A DNA stretch of 64,000 bases from Sinorhizobium sp. 8-89 (lineage in GTDB: Bacteria; Pseudomonadota; Alphaproteobacteria; Rhizobiales; Rhizobiaceae). The DNA lies in the NCBI RefSeq assembly GCF_030124325.1, contig NZ_JASKLR010000003.1, forward strand, positions 447,105-511,104. The letters are read 5' to 3'. Shown here one piece after another: positions 48,061-55,064 of this stretch. Under the pieces are notes generated by a model that was given only the letters and a program-made list of their open reading frames with translations, had not been told where the DNA came from and made no database searches. Both the position numbers and the translations under genes were made by a program. Numbering within the stretch: the first letter of the stretch is position 1; the number at the start of each line of letters is the position of its first letter.

Positions 48061-49493
48061 CCGGCGGTTTCCACGATCCGGTCGGTTCCGCCGCTCCTTG
48101 GCATCTCCGCGGGCCCGCCGCAACCGCATCCTGACCTGTTGACCGCCTTCGCTTCGGCATCCGCGGCGCAGCAGGCATCGACGGCTGCGGGCGCCGGCCC
48201 GCCGCAGCACCCGGCGGAACGATCGGAGCCGACAATATGGTCGGCGCTGCAAACACCGGTCTCCGGAAGCACGAGGCGCACCTCGCGTGCCGCTTCGTGG
48301 TCACCGGCGATCTCGGCGACGACGGAGCGCACTTGCTCGTATCCGGTCGCCATCAGGAAAGTCGGCGCACGTCCATAGGATTTTGAGCCGACGATCGTAA
48401 AACCCGGCTCCGGATGGGCGAGTTCGACAGCGCCGTGAGGCGGAACTGTGCCGCAGGAATGGAAATTCGGATCGATCAGTGGAGCGAGCGCTGGCGGCGC
48501 TTCGACGGCTGGGTCCAGCGCAAGCCGCAGTTCCCGCAGGAACGAGAAGTCAGGCCGGAATCCGGTCGCCACGACGATTCGATCCACGGTGATCGAGAAC
48601 GGCTTGCCATCGAGCAGTGCCATCACGGCGAGGCGACGTTCCCGGAGCGAAATGCGTTCGACGGCGAAGGGGGCCAGCATGGTCAGCCGGTTCTCGTTCA
48701 TAGCCCGTCTGGCCGCAAGGCCGAGCGCACCGCGGGCCGGCAACTGGTCGTTCAGCCCGCCGCCGAGCAGCCGCTCGACGCCTTTGCGACGGAGCGCCCA
48801 GAGAACCTCCGTTCCTGGCGCCGTCTTCTGAAGCTCCATCAGCGCCAGGGCCGTGTTGATGGCCGAGTGGCCTCCGCCGATGACCAGCACGCGCTTGCCC
48901 GCATAGTCCATGCGCCGCGCGCCGCCGACGTCGGGAATGCCGTAGGCGATTTGATCCCGCGCCGCAGCCTCTCCGGCGACGGTCAGGCCGTCGATGCCGA
49001 TCGGATTGGGCTGCGTCCAGGTGCCGGAGGCGTCGATGACTGCGCGGGCGCGGACCTGCTCTTCGTTGTCGTTATGGTCTGCAAAGCGGACGATGAAGGG
49101 GGCTGTGGCACGGTTGGCCGAGGAGACCTTGTCCAGCCCCTCGCGCGTGACGGCGACGACGGTCGAGCCCAGGCGGATGTTCGGCGCGATCGCGGGCAGG
49201 GCGGCAAGCGGGGTCAGGTAGTCCCGCACGATTTCGCTTCCCGTCGGCAGTCCGTCGCCGGCGGGTGCCTGCCAACCTGCAGCCTCGAGGAGCGAGCGTG
49301 CGGCGGGGTCGATGTTGTAGGTCCAGGGCGAAAAGACCTGGACGTGGCCCCATTCCAGTAGAGAGGTCCCGACTACGTCGCCGCGTTCGAAGACGATCGG
49401 CTCGATGCCGCGGGCGACGAGATGTGCGGCCGCCGCCAAACCGACCGGGCCTGCTCCGATAACGGCAACGGGAAGTGCGGCACTACTGCTCAT
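48057..49493 (-). CDS. ArsO-like FAD/NAD(P)-binding flavoprotein with cysteine-rich tail
   Basis: A 478-residue flavoprotein: FAD-binding GAGPVGLA at residues 13-20, a second Rossmann motif VLVIGGGHSAIN, and the overall plan of flavin monooxygenase/thioredoxin-reductase-like proteins found in ars operons. The last 65 residues are a separate tail with seven cysteines (415, 429, 430, 441, 442, 456, 458), including CC, CC and CGC clusters, suited to binding As(III). The start is at ATG 49493 with AAGGAG 5 nt upstream. It follows arsR1 and precedes the MFS gene. Confidence 0.88.
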   Translation of the reverse strand: MSSSAALPVAVIGAGPVGLAAAAHLVARGIEPIVFERGDVVGTSLLEWGHVQVFSPWTYNIDPAARSLLEAAGWQAPAGDGLPTGSEIVRDYLTPLAALPAIAPNIRLGSTVVAVTREGLDKVSSANRATAPFIVRFADHNDNEEQVRARAVIDASGTWTQPNPIGIDGLTVAGEAAARDQIAYGIPDVGGARRMDYAGKRVLVIGGGHSAINTALALMELQKTAPGTEVLWALRRKGVERLLGGGLNDQLPARGALGLAARRAMNENRLTMLAPFAVERISLRERRLAVMALLDGKPFSITVDRIVVATGFRPDFSFLRELRLALDPAVEAPPALAPLIDPNFHSCGTVPPHGAVELAHPEPGFTIVGSKSYGRAPTFLMATGYEQVRSVVAEIAGDHEAAREVRLVLPETGVCSADHIVGSDRSAGCCGGPAPAAVDACCAADAEAKAVNRSGCGCGGPAEMPRSGGTDRIVETAG

Positions 49494-49547
49494 GTCTTCT
49501 CCTTCCATATTTCCGGTATATTCGAATTATCGGGGCAAAAAAAGGGG

Positions 49548-49868
49548 TCAGGCCGCGACCTCCTTCTCGGCCGTCCCGCATCGGGAATCGGCACAGCATT
49601 CGTCGACGAGATAGCCGACCAGCGCCTGCATACCGGGATAATTGGCGCGGCAGATCAGCGTCGTTGCCTGCCGCTCCTGCGTCACGAGGTCGGTGTCGAC
49701 CAGGCGCTTGAGGTGATGCGAGAGCGTTGACGCCGCGATTTCGAGCTTCTCCTGGATGCGCCCGACGGCAAGCCCGTCCTCGCCCGCCCGGACGAGCGTC
49801 CGGTAGAGCTGCAGGCGGGTGGGATTGCCCAGTGCTTCGAGCTGGGCGGCTGCTTTTTCGAGTTTCAT
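49548..49868 (-). CDS. arsR: ArsR/SmtB-family arsenic-responsive repressor (arsR1)
   Basis: A 106-residue winged-helix repressor with the recognition helix region STLSHHLKRLVDTDLV. Cysteines C91, C92 and C97 lie at the C-terminus (ECCADSRC), like the C-terminal As(III) site of Acidithiobacillus-type ArsR rather than the helix-3 site of plasmid R773 ArsR. It should repress its own promoter, the flavoprotein and the MFS gene. A 16-bp palindrome lies 30 nt upstream. Confidence 0.93.
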   Translation of the reverse strand: MKLEKAAAQLEALGNPTRLQLYRTLVRAGEDGLAVGRIQEKLEIAASTLSHHLKRLVDTDLVTQERQATTLICRANYPGMQALVGYLVDECCADSRCGTAEKEVAA

Positions 49869-49898
49869 GGAAACAAGCGTAACAGCGCTGAAGATGGA

Positions 49899-49936
49899 GT
49901 CAAGGCTATTTCGATGGAACTCGAAATAGCCTTGAC
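49899..49936. promoter_or_regulatory. Palindromic operator/terminator between arsH and arsR1
   Basis: A perfect 16-bp inverted repeat, GTCAAGGCTATTTCGA / TCGAAATAGCCTTGAC, with a 6-nt spacer. On the - strand its end contains TTGAC(T), which with TACGCT 16 bp further on could be the arsR1 promoter, so ArsR1 binding would block the -35 box. The arms also begin 4 nt after the arsH stop, so it may end the arsH transcript. Confidence 0.6.
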
Positions 49937-49940
49937 CGCG

Positions 49941-50648
49941 TCAAATCGACTTTAACGAAACCCGCTGCTCGAGTTTGGCGGCCTCCTCCTTCCGCTCGCT
50001 GTAGCGGTCGGTCAGATAGTCCGAGACGTCGCGGGTGAGAAGCGTGAACTTGACCAGTTCCTCGCAGACATCGACGACCCTGTCATAGTAGGAGGAAGGC
50101 TTCATGCGGCCGTCGGCGTCGAATTCCTGAAACGCCTTGGCGACGGAACTCTGGTTGGGAATGGTGATCATCCGCATCCAGCGGCCGAGCACGCGCATCT
50201 GGTTGACGGCATTGAAGGATTGCGAGCCGCCGGACACCTGCATGACGGCCAGTGTCTTTCCTTGCGTCGGGCGAATCGAGCCGACCGAAAGCGGTATCCA
50301 GTCGATCTGCGCCTTCATGATGCCGCTCATCGCACCGTGACGCTCCGGACTCGCCCAGACCTGGCCCTCCGACCATTGGGAAAGCTCCCGAAGCTCGTGG
50401 ACCTTGGGATGGTTCACGGGCGCGCCATCCGGCAGCGGCAGCCCGGCCGGATCGAAGATACGCACCTCGCAGCCGAAATGCGTAAGCAGACGCGCCGCTT
50501 CCTGCGCCAGCAGCCGACTGTAGGAAACCGCACGCAGCGAGCCGTAGAGGATGAGGATGCGCGGCGGATGCGTCGCGAATGGCGGGCGCAGCGCCTCCCT
50601 GTCGGGAAGGCGCAGGTGCTCCGGGGATGCTGCTGGCAGATCAGACAA
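49941..50648 (-). CDS. arsH: ArsH, NADPH-dependent FMN oxidoreductase
   Basis: A 235-residue flavodoxin-like protein with the FMN phosphate loop [10 protein letters not shown] and the family segment [20 protein letters not shown]. ArsH oxidises trivalent organoarsenicals or acts as a quinone/azo reductase. I place the start at TTG 50648 (TTG-TCT-GAT, giving [11 protein letters not shown] after Met), because the sequence upstream is the original 3' end of arsC in another frame; a GTG at 50681 is the alternative made open by that shift. Confidence 0.92.
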   Translation of the reverse strand: MSDLPAASPEHLRLPDREALRPPFATHPPRILILYGSLRAVSYSRLLAQEAARLLTHFGCEVRIFDPAGLPLPDGAPVNHPKVHELRELSQWSEGQVWASPERHGAMSGIMKAQIDWIPLSVGSIRPTQGKTLAVMQVSGGSQSFNAVNQMRVLGRWMRMITIPNQSSVAKAFQEFDADGRMKPSSYYDRVVDVCEELVKFTLLTRDVSDYLTDRYSERKEEAAKLEQRVSLKSI

Positions 50649-50677
50649 TGCGCTTGCCTTCGTCGTCCAGTACCTTT

Positions 50678-51067
50678 TCACCGTCCTCCTTGCTGAACGG
50701 CCCCTTGTGCGTGTCCGGCAGGATCTCGAGCAAGCTCGGAGGGCCGCGAGAGTCGGGTGCCGAGCGGCGTCACCACGAACGGCCGATTGATCAGGATCGG
50801 GTGCTCGAGCATCGCGTCCAGCAACTGGTCGTCCGTCAATGCCGGATCGTCGAGGCCGAGTTCCTCATAGGGTGTGCCCTTCTCGCGGATCGCTTCACGC
50901 ACCGTCAGGCCCGCATCGGCGATCATCCGGACGAGTTCGTCGCGCGATGGCGGCGTCTTCAGATATTCGATGACGGTCGGCTCGATCCCGGCGTTGCGGA
51001 TCATCCCCAGCGTGTTGCGGGAGGTGCCGCAGGCGGGATTGTGATAGATCTTGACGTCCATGGTCAT
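50678..51067 (-). CDS. arsC: Glutaredoxin-type arsenate reductase, C-terminus frameshifted
   Basis: An ArsC of the R773 type: catalytic Cys in [10 protein letters not shown] and the arginines of [12 protein letters not shown] are intact. After RPSE (near 50740) the frame is lost. The other frame continues as [13 protein letters not shown], then [17 protein letters not shown], to a stop at 50641-50643, as in E. coli ArsC. A net -2 or +1 indel has replaced about the last 30 residues. As read, 129 residues remain, so activity is possible but uncertain. The start overlaps the aqpS stop (ATGA). Confidence 0.88.
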   Translation of the reverse strand: MTMDVKIYHNPACGTSRNTLGMIRNAGIEPTVIEYLKTPPSRDELVRMIADAGLTVREAIREKGTPYEELGLDDPALTDDQLLDAMLEHPILINRPFVVTPLGTRLSRPSELARDPAGHAQGAVQQGGR

Positions 51068-51765
51068 TCAGCACCTTTCAGCTCGTTGAGCGCTTGAATT
51101 CTCGGTTTCTCCTCCGTCAGCATCCAGCCGGCAAGCGCCATCGCCAGCAATGCACCGAAAATCTCGGCGAGGATGAACCCGGGCAGGTCGACGGGGCGGA
51201 TGCCCGCAAAGGTGTCCGACAGTGCGCGCGCAATCGCGACCGCCGGATTGGCGAAGGAGGTCGATGCGGTGAACCAGTAGGCGGCCGTGATATAGAGCCC
51301 GACCAGCCATGGAATGGCATCCGACCGGAACCGAAGCCCGGCGAGGATGGTGAGGACGAGGCCGAAGGCGGCGACTGCCTCGGCGAGCCACTGGCCGGTA
51401 CCGGTGCGCGCGGTCGCGGAAATCTGGATCAACGGAAGCTCGAACATGGCGTGCGCGACGACCGACCCGGCGATGCCGCCGACGATCTGCGCGACGACAT
51501 AGAAGAGTGCCGCATTCGCCTCGATCTTGCGCCGGAGCGCAAAGACCATCGTCACGGCCGGGTTGAAATGCGCGCCGGAGAGTGGTCCGAGAACGGTGAT
51601 CAGCACGACGAGGATCGCCCCCGTTGGGATCGTATTGCCGAGCAACGAAAGCGCCACGTCATCCGTGAGCCTGTCAGCCATGATCCCGGAGCCGACGACG
51701 GTGGCGACGAGCATGGCGGTGCCGAGCGCTTCGGCCGCGAGGCGGCGGGGGAGATCGAATGCCAT
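51064..51765 (-). CDS. aqpS: AqpS, aquaglyceroporin of the ars operon
   Basis: A 233-residue MIP-family channel with both NPA boxes (AHFNPAVT and SFANPAVAI). In S. meliloti AqpS replaces ArsB: arsenate is reduced by ArsC and arsenite leaks out down its gradient through the channel. The length and gene order (arsR, aqpS, arsC, arsH) fit that system. The gene lies 6 nt after the phosphatase-type reductase. Confidence 0.94.
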   Translation of the reverse strand: MAFDLPRRLAAEALGTAMLVATVVGSGIMADRLTDDVALSLLGNTIPTGAILVVLITVLGPLSGAHFNPAVTMVFALRRKIEANAALFYVVAQIVGGIAGSVVAHAMFELPLIQISATARTGTGQWLAEAVAAFGLVLTILAGLRFRSDAIPWLVGLYITAAYWFTASTSFANPAVAIARALSDTFAGIRPVDLPGFILAEIFGALLAMALAGWMLTEEKPRIQALNELKGAE

Positions 51766-51771
51766 CGTCGG

Positions 51772-52284
51772 TCAGCCCGCGTTCGGCCTATCGCGGCCGA
51801 TCTCGTCGAGGCGCTGCTTGAGGGCGAGCTTGTCGAGAGAGCTCATCGGCAGGCTGATGAAGGTCGAGATCCGGGTGTTCAGCATCCGATAGGCTTCAGC
51901 AAAGGCAAAGTGTTTTTCCGGCTCGCTGCCTTCCGCCGCGGCCGGATCCGGCACGCCCCAATGCGCAGATACCGGCTGCCCCGGCCAGACGGGGCAGGCT
52001 TCATTGGCAGCATCGTCGCAGACGGTGAAGACAAAATCCATTTTCGGCGCATCCGGAGTTGCGAACTCGTCCCAGCTTTTGGAGCGCGCGAAGGAAGTGT
52101 CGTAGTTGAGGCTCTGAAGGAGTTCCAGGGCGAGGGGATGAACTTTGCCCTTGGGTTGGGATCCGGCCGAAAATGCCTTGAACTTGCCTTGGCCGAGTCG
52201 ATTGAGGAGCGCCTCGGCCATGATCGAACGCGAGGAATTGGCGGTGCAAAGAAAAAGAACGTTGAATGGCTTATGGTCGGTCAC
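51772..52284 (-). CDS. Low-molecular-weight phosphatase-type arsenate reductase
   Basis: A 170-residue protein with the LMW-PTPase loop CTANSSRS (C13-R19), followed by conserved VCD and DP regions that supply the catalytic acid. Thioredoxin-coupled ArsC enzymes of this fold reduce arsenate to arsenite; length and position between arsR and aqpS support that role. It would back up the damaged glutaredoxin-type enzyme two genes downstream. Confidence 0.88.
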   Translation of the reverse strand: MTDHKPFNVLFLCTANSSRSIMAEALLNRLGQGKFKAFSAGSQPKGKVHPLALELLQSLNYDTSFARSKSWDEFATPDAPKMDFVFTVCDDAANEACPVWPGQPVSAHWGVPDPAAAEGSEPEKHFAFAEAYRMLNTRISTFISLPMSSLDKLALKQRLDEIGRDRPNAG

Positions 52285-52296
52285 GATTGTTCCTCC

Positions 52297-52629
52297 TCAA
52301 CAATTGCAGGTTACGGCCTGGATGACCGGACGGCATAGTTCGGGATTGCCGTTGCAGCAGTCTTCCATGAGATAGGCGAGCAGGTCGCGGAAGCCGGTCA
52401 TGTCGGCGACGTAGCGCACTGTCCGCCCGTCGCGTTCGGCGTGCACGAGACCGGCTTGGTCGAGCACCTTCAGATGCGCCGACGTGGTGTTCTGGACGGT
52501 GCCGATCCGCGCGGCGATCTCGCCGGCCGGGACGCCATCCGGTCCGGCGCGCACCAGGAGGCGGAAGACTTCGAGCCGGGTGTCCTGGCCAAGGGCGGCG
52601 AGCGCGGCGAGGGCTGTTTTCTTTTTCAT
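52297..52629 (-). CDS. arsR: ArsR/SmtB-family repressor (arsR2)
   Basis: A 110-residue winged-helix repressor with recognition region NTTSAHLKVLDQAGLV and five C-terminal cysteines (C91, C92, C99, C108, C110), again a C-terminal metalloid site but unlike that of arsR1. It is the first gene of the long ars operon, 12 nt before the phosphatase-type reductase gene. A 28-bp imperfect palindrome touches its start codon. Confidence 0.93.
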   Translation of the reverse strand: MKKKTALAALAALGQDTRLEVFRLLVRAGPDGVPAGEIAARIGTVQNTTSAHLKVLDQAGLVHAERDGRTVRYVADMTGFRDLLAYLMEDCCNGNPELCRPVIQAVTCNC

Positions 52630-52657
52630 ATATCCAGAAATCCAGATTTATGGATAT
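52630..52657. promoter_or_regulatory. Operator-like palindrome at the arsR2 start
   Basis: ATATCCAGAAATC / GATTTATGGATAT forms a 28-bp dyad, 24 of 28 positions symmetric, directly abutting the ATG. Repressor binding here would cover the leader and probably the promoter of the arsR2-arsH operon. Confidence 0.6.
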
Positions 52658-52690
52658 GTTAGTCGCCATTCATGACGGTTTGATGACGGC

Positions 52691-53125
52691 TCAGAACCCG
52701 CGCGATGCGGCAATCAGATAGATTGCCGCCGCTACCGCGCCGAGCGCGCTTCGGCCGGCATGGAGCGTGCCCCAGCGCACGAGAAGCGCACGGGTCTCAT
52801 CCCCGGCCTCTTCCGGGCGCGTCGCTTCCAGGCGCCGATTGACGGGCATGATGGCGAGCAGGGTGTAGGGCCAGTTCAGAATGATAATCGCCGCCCCGAG
52901 ACCCCAGAGCGGATTGCCCGTCTGCCACCATGCCGAGGCGCCGAGGAGGCCGGAAACGATCGCGAGCGAAGCCTGCATTTCGAAGCCGCGCCGATAGGCG
53001 GGACCCCACTCGGCAAGCGCCGCGCGGTCATCCAGCCCGAGCCGCGCCGGCTGTTCGGCGACGTTGATGTAAATGGCGGCGCCGAAGAAGACGGACGCCG
53101 TGAGCAGGGCGAGCAATCCAAGCAT
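52691..53125 (-). CDS. DUF1772-like membrane protein
   Basis: A 144-residue protein with four membrane helices, beginning MLGLLALLTASVFFGAAIYINVAEQPARL, a pattern of the DUF1772 (anthrone oxygenase-like) family. GGGAGAAGG lies just before the ATG 53125. It is upstream of the ars operon on the same strand but separated by its promoter. Function unknown. Confidence 0.8.
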   Translation of the reverse strand: MLGLLALLTASVFFGAAIYINVAEQPARLGLDDRAALAEWGPAYRRGFEMQASLAIVSGLLGASAWWQTGNPLWGLGAAIIILNWPYTLLAIMPVNRRLEATRPEEAGDETRALLVRWGTLHAGRSALGAVAAAIYLIAASRGF

Positions 53126-53592
53126 GCGACCTTCTCCCTCAGCGCGGACAACGGGTGGCCCTGCAATAGATGTATCATAGCACCGGCTGCTGCCAAACGA
53201 GGAGGAGCACGGCACGCCCGCCGGCGCACTTGTGACAAGCCGGTATCACCACCTGTGTTTTCGTGCTCCGCGAAGGCTCGGCACCGTGTGAACTTCTGGA
53301 CAAATTGATTCCAATTTGCACAGTAGCGCCTTGAAATGTCAGCGCTTCCGATCCGACCCGGAGCTTTTCGTCGCGACGTGGAACCACGGAAAGGCGAGAG
53401 TGCGCGTTCGGGCCCGGAGGTCATGACCATCTTTGTCCCCTCGCTTGGGCGCTGTGCTCGGGCGGGGCCGGTTGCCGCATAATTCCTTAATTCGGCGTTG
53501 AATTGGGAATAAAATCGGCGGCAATTCAGAATGTTACAGTGACCTGGCGCGACTGGCCGAGACGCGAGGCGCTGGAGGGAAGGGGCGTTTTC
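53126..53592. other. 467-bp interval between divergent genes
   Basis: Apart from the diverged repeat at 53265-53336, nothing recognisable is seen. The + strand frame into the dehydrogenase is open from 53503, but that part has no match to the family. Confidence 0.5.
53265..53336 (+). repeat. RIME1-like element, copy F (diverged)
   Basis: A short palindrome CAAATTG-ATTC-CAATTTG (53301-53318) keeps the ATTC loop of the other copies and is followed by CACAGTAGCGCC. The GC-rich palindrome upstream (CGTGCTCCGCGAAGGCTCGGCAC-like) is degraded. Confidence 0.5.
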
Positions 53593-54999
53593 GTGGCGTT
53601 GAAGGCAATCAAAGCGGGAACGAGAAACGAAAGCGGCATCGTTGCGGCGAAGGAGCTTCTTGCCGTCCGATTCGGCGACCGCTTCCAGGCGAGCGAGGCG
53701 ATCCGCGCCCAGCACACCCACACGACCACCTATATTCCGGCACAATTGCCGGATGCCGTGGTCTTTCCCGAGAATGCCGCCGAAGTGCGCGAGGTCGTCG
53801 AGATCGCCAGTGCGCACCGCGTGCCGCTGATCCCCTTCGGCACGGGCTCGTCGTTGGAAGGGCACGTGAATGCGCCGAACGGCGGTATATCGGTCGACAT
53901 GATGCGGATGAACCGCGTTCTCGCCGTCAATGCAGAGGATCTTGATTGCACGGTCGAACCCGGCATTACGCGTGAAGAGCTGAACACGTATCTGCGCGAT
54001 ACCGGCCTCTTCTTTCCGATCGATCCGGGGGCGAACGCCTCGATCGGCGGCATGGCGTCGACGCGTGCCTCCGGCACCAACGCAGTGCGCTACGGCACGA
54101 TGAAGGAAAACGTGCTCGCGGTGACGACCGTCGTCGCCGGCGGTCGCGAGATCTCGACCGGCCACCGGGCGCGCAAGTCCTCGGCCGGCTACGATCTGAC
54201 GCGGCTCTTCGTCGGCGCGGAAGGCACGCTCGGCATCATCACGTCGATCACGCTGCGCCTGCAAGGCATACCGGAGGTGATCTCCGGCGGCGTCTGCCCG
54301 TTCCCGACGATTGCCGACGCCTGCAATGCGGTGATCCTGACGATCCAGTCGGGTATTCCGGTAGCGCGTATCGAACTGCTCGACGCGCTGCAGATGAAGG
54401 CGTGCAATGCCTATTCGAACCTGGGCTACGCGGAGACGCCGACGCTTTTCGTCGAGTTTCACGGCAGCGCCGAGAGCGTCGAGCTACAATCGCGCCAGTT
54501 CGCCGAAATAGCGTCGGATTTGGGGTCTACTGGTTTCATCTGGACGACCAATCCGGAAGAGCGGTCGCGACTCTGGAAGGCGCGGCACAACGCCTATTGG
54601 GCACAGAAGGGGCTGGTGCCCGGCGCCGCGATCCTTTCGACAGATGTTTGCGTACCGATTTCGCGGCTTGCCGATTGCGTTGCGGCGACGCATGAGGATA
54701 TCGCGGCACATGGGCTGGTCGCACCGATCGTCGGCCATGCGGGCGACGGCAACTTTCACGTCGGGCTGCTTTTCGACGACAAGGATCCAGCCGATGTTAC
54801 GCGGGCGGAAGCCTTCGTCGAGCGGCTGAACGCGCGGGCTCTATCGATGGACGGCACCTGCACGGGCGAACACGGAATCGGGCAGGGCAAGATGCCGTTT
54901 CTCAAGGCGGAACTTGGCGATGCGCTGGATCTGATGCGGCAGATCAAGCGCGCGCTCGATCCGGACAATATCTTCAACCCGGGCAAGATCTTTGCCTGA
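53593..54999 (+). CDS. FAD-linked dehydrogenase (D-lactate/glycolate dehydrogenase type)
   Basis: A roughly 468-residue flavoenzyme of the FAD_binding_4 / FAD-oxidase_C type. The FAD pyrophosphate segment is PFGTGSSLEGH, and the C-terminal domain has STDVCVPISRL, GHAGDGNFH and GEHGIG, as in cytochrome-linked D-lactate dehydrogenases and GlcD. I place the start at GTG 53593 with an AGGGG upstream; an earlier TTG or GTG (53503, 53539) cannot be excluded. The substrate is a D-2-hydroxyacid by family. Confidence 0.88.
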   Translation: MALKAIKAGTRNESGIVAAKELLAVRFGDRFQASEAIRAQHTHTTTYIPAQLPDAVVFPENAAEVREVVEIASAHRVPLIPFGTGSSLEGHVNAPNGGISVDMMRMNRVLAVNAEDLDCTVEPGITREELNTYLRDTGLFFPIDPGANASIGGMASTRASGTNAVRYGTMKENVLAVTTVVAGGREISTGHRARKSSAGYDLTRLFVGAEGTLGIITSITLRLQGIPEVISGGVCPFPTIADACNAVILTIQSGIPVARIELLDALQMKACNAYSNLGYAETPTLFVEFHGSAESVELQSRQFAEIASDLGSTGFIWTTNPEERSRLWKARHNAYWAQKGLVPGAAILSTDVCVPISRLADCVAATHEDIAAHGLVAPIVGHAGDGNFHVGLLFDDKDPADVTRAEAFVERLNARALSMDGTCTGEHGIGQGKMPFLKAELGDALDLMRQIKRALDPDNIFNPGKIFA

Positions 55000-55064
55000 C
55001 AGTGTGGGGCGGCCGCTTAACGATGCGAGTAGGGCGCGAATGAGACAGACGGGAATGTGACACG

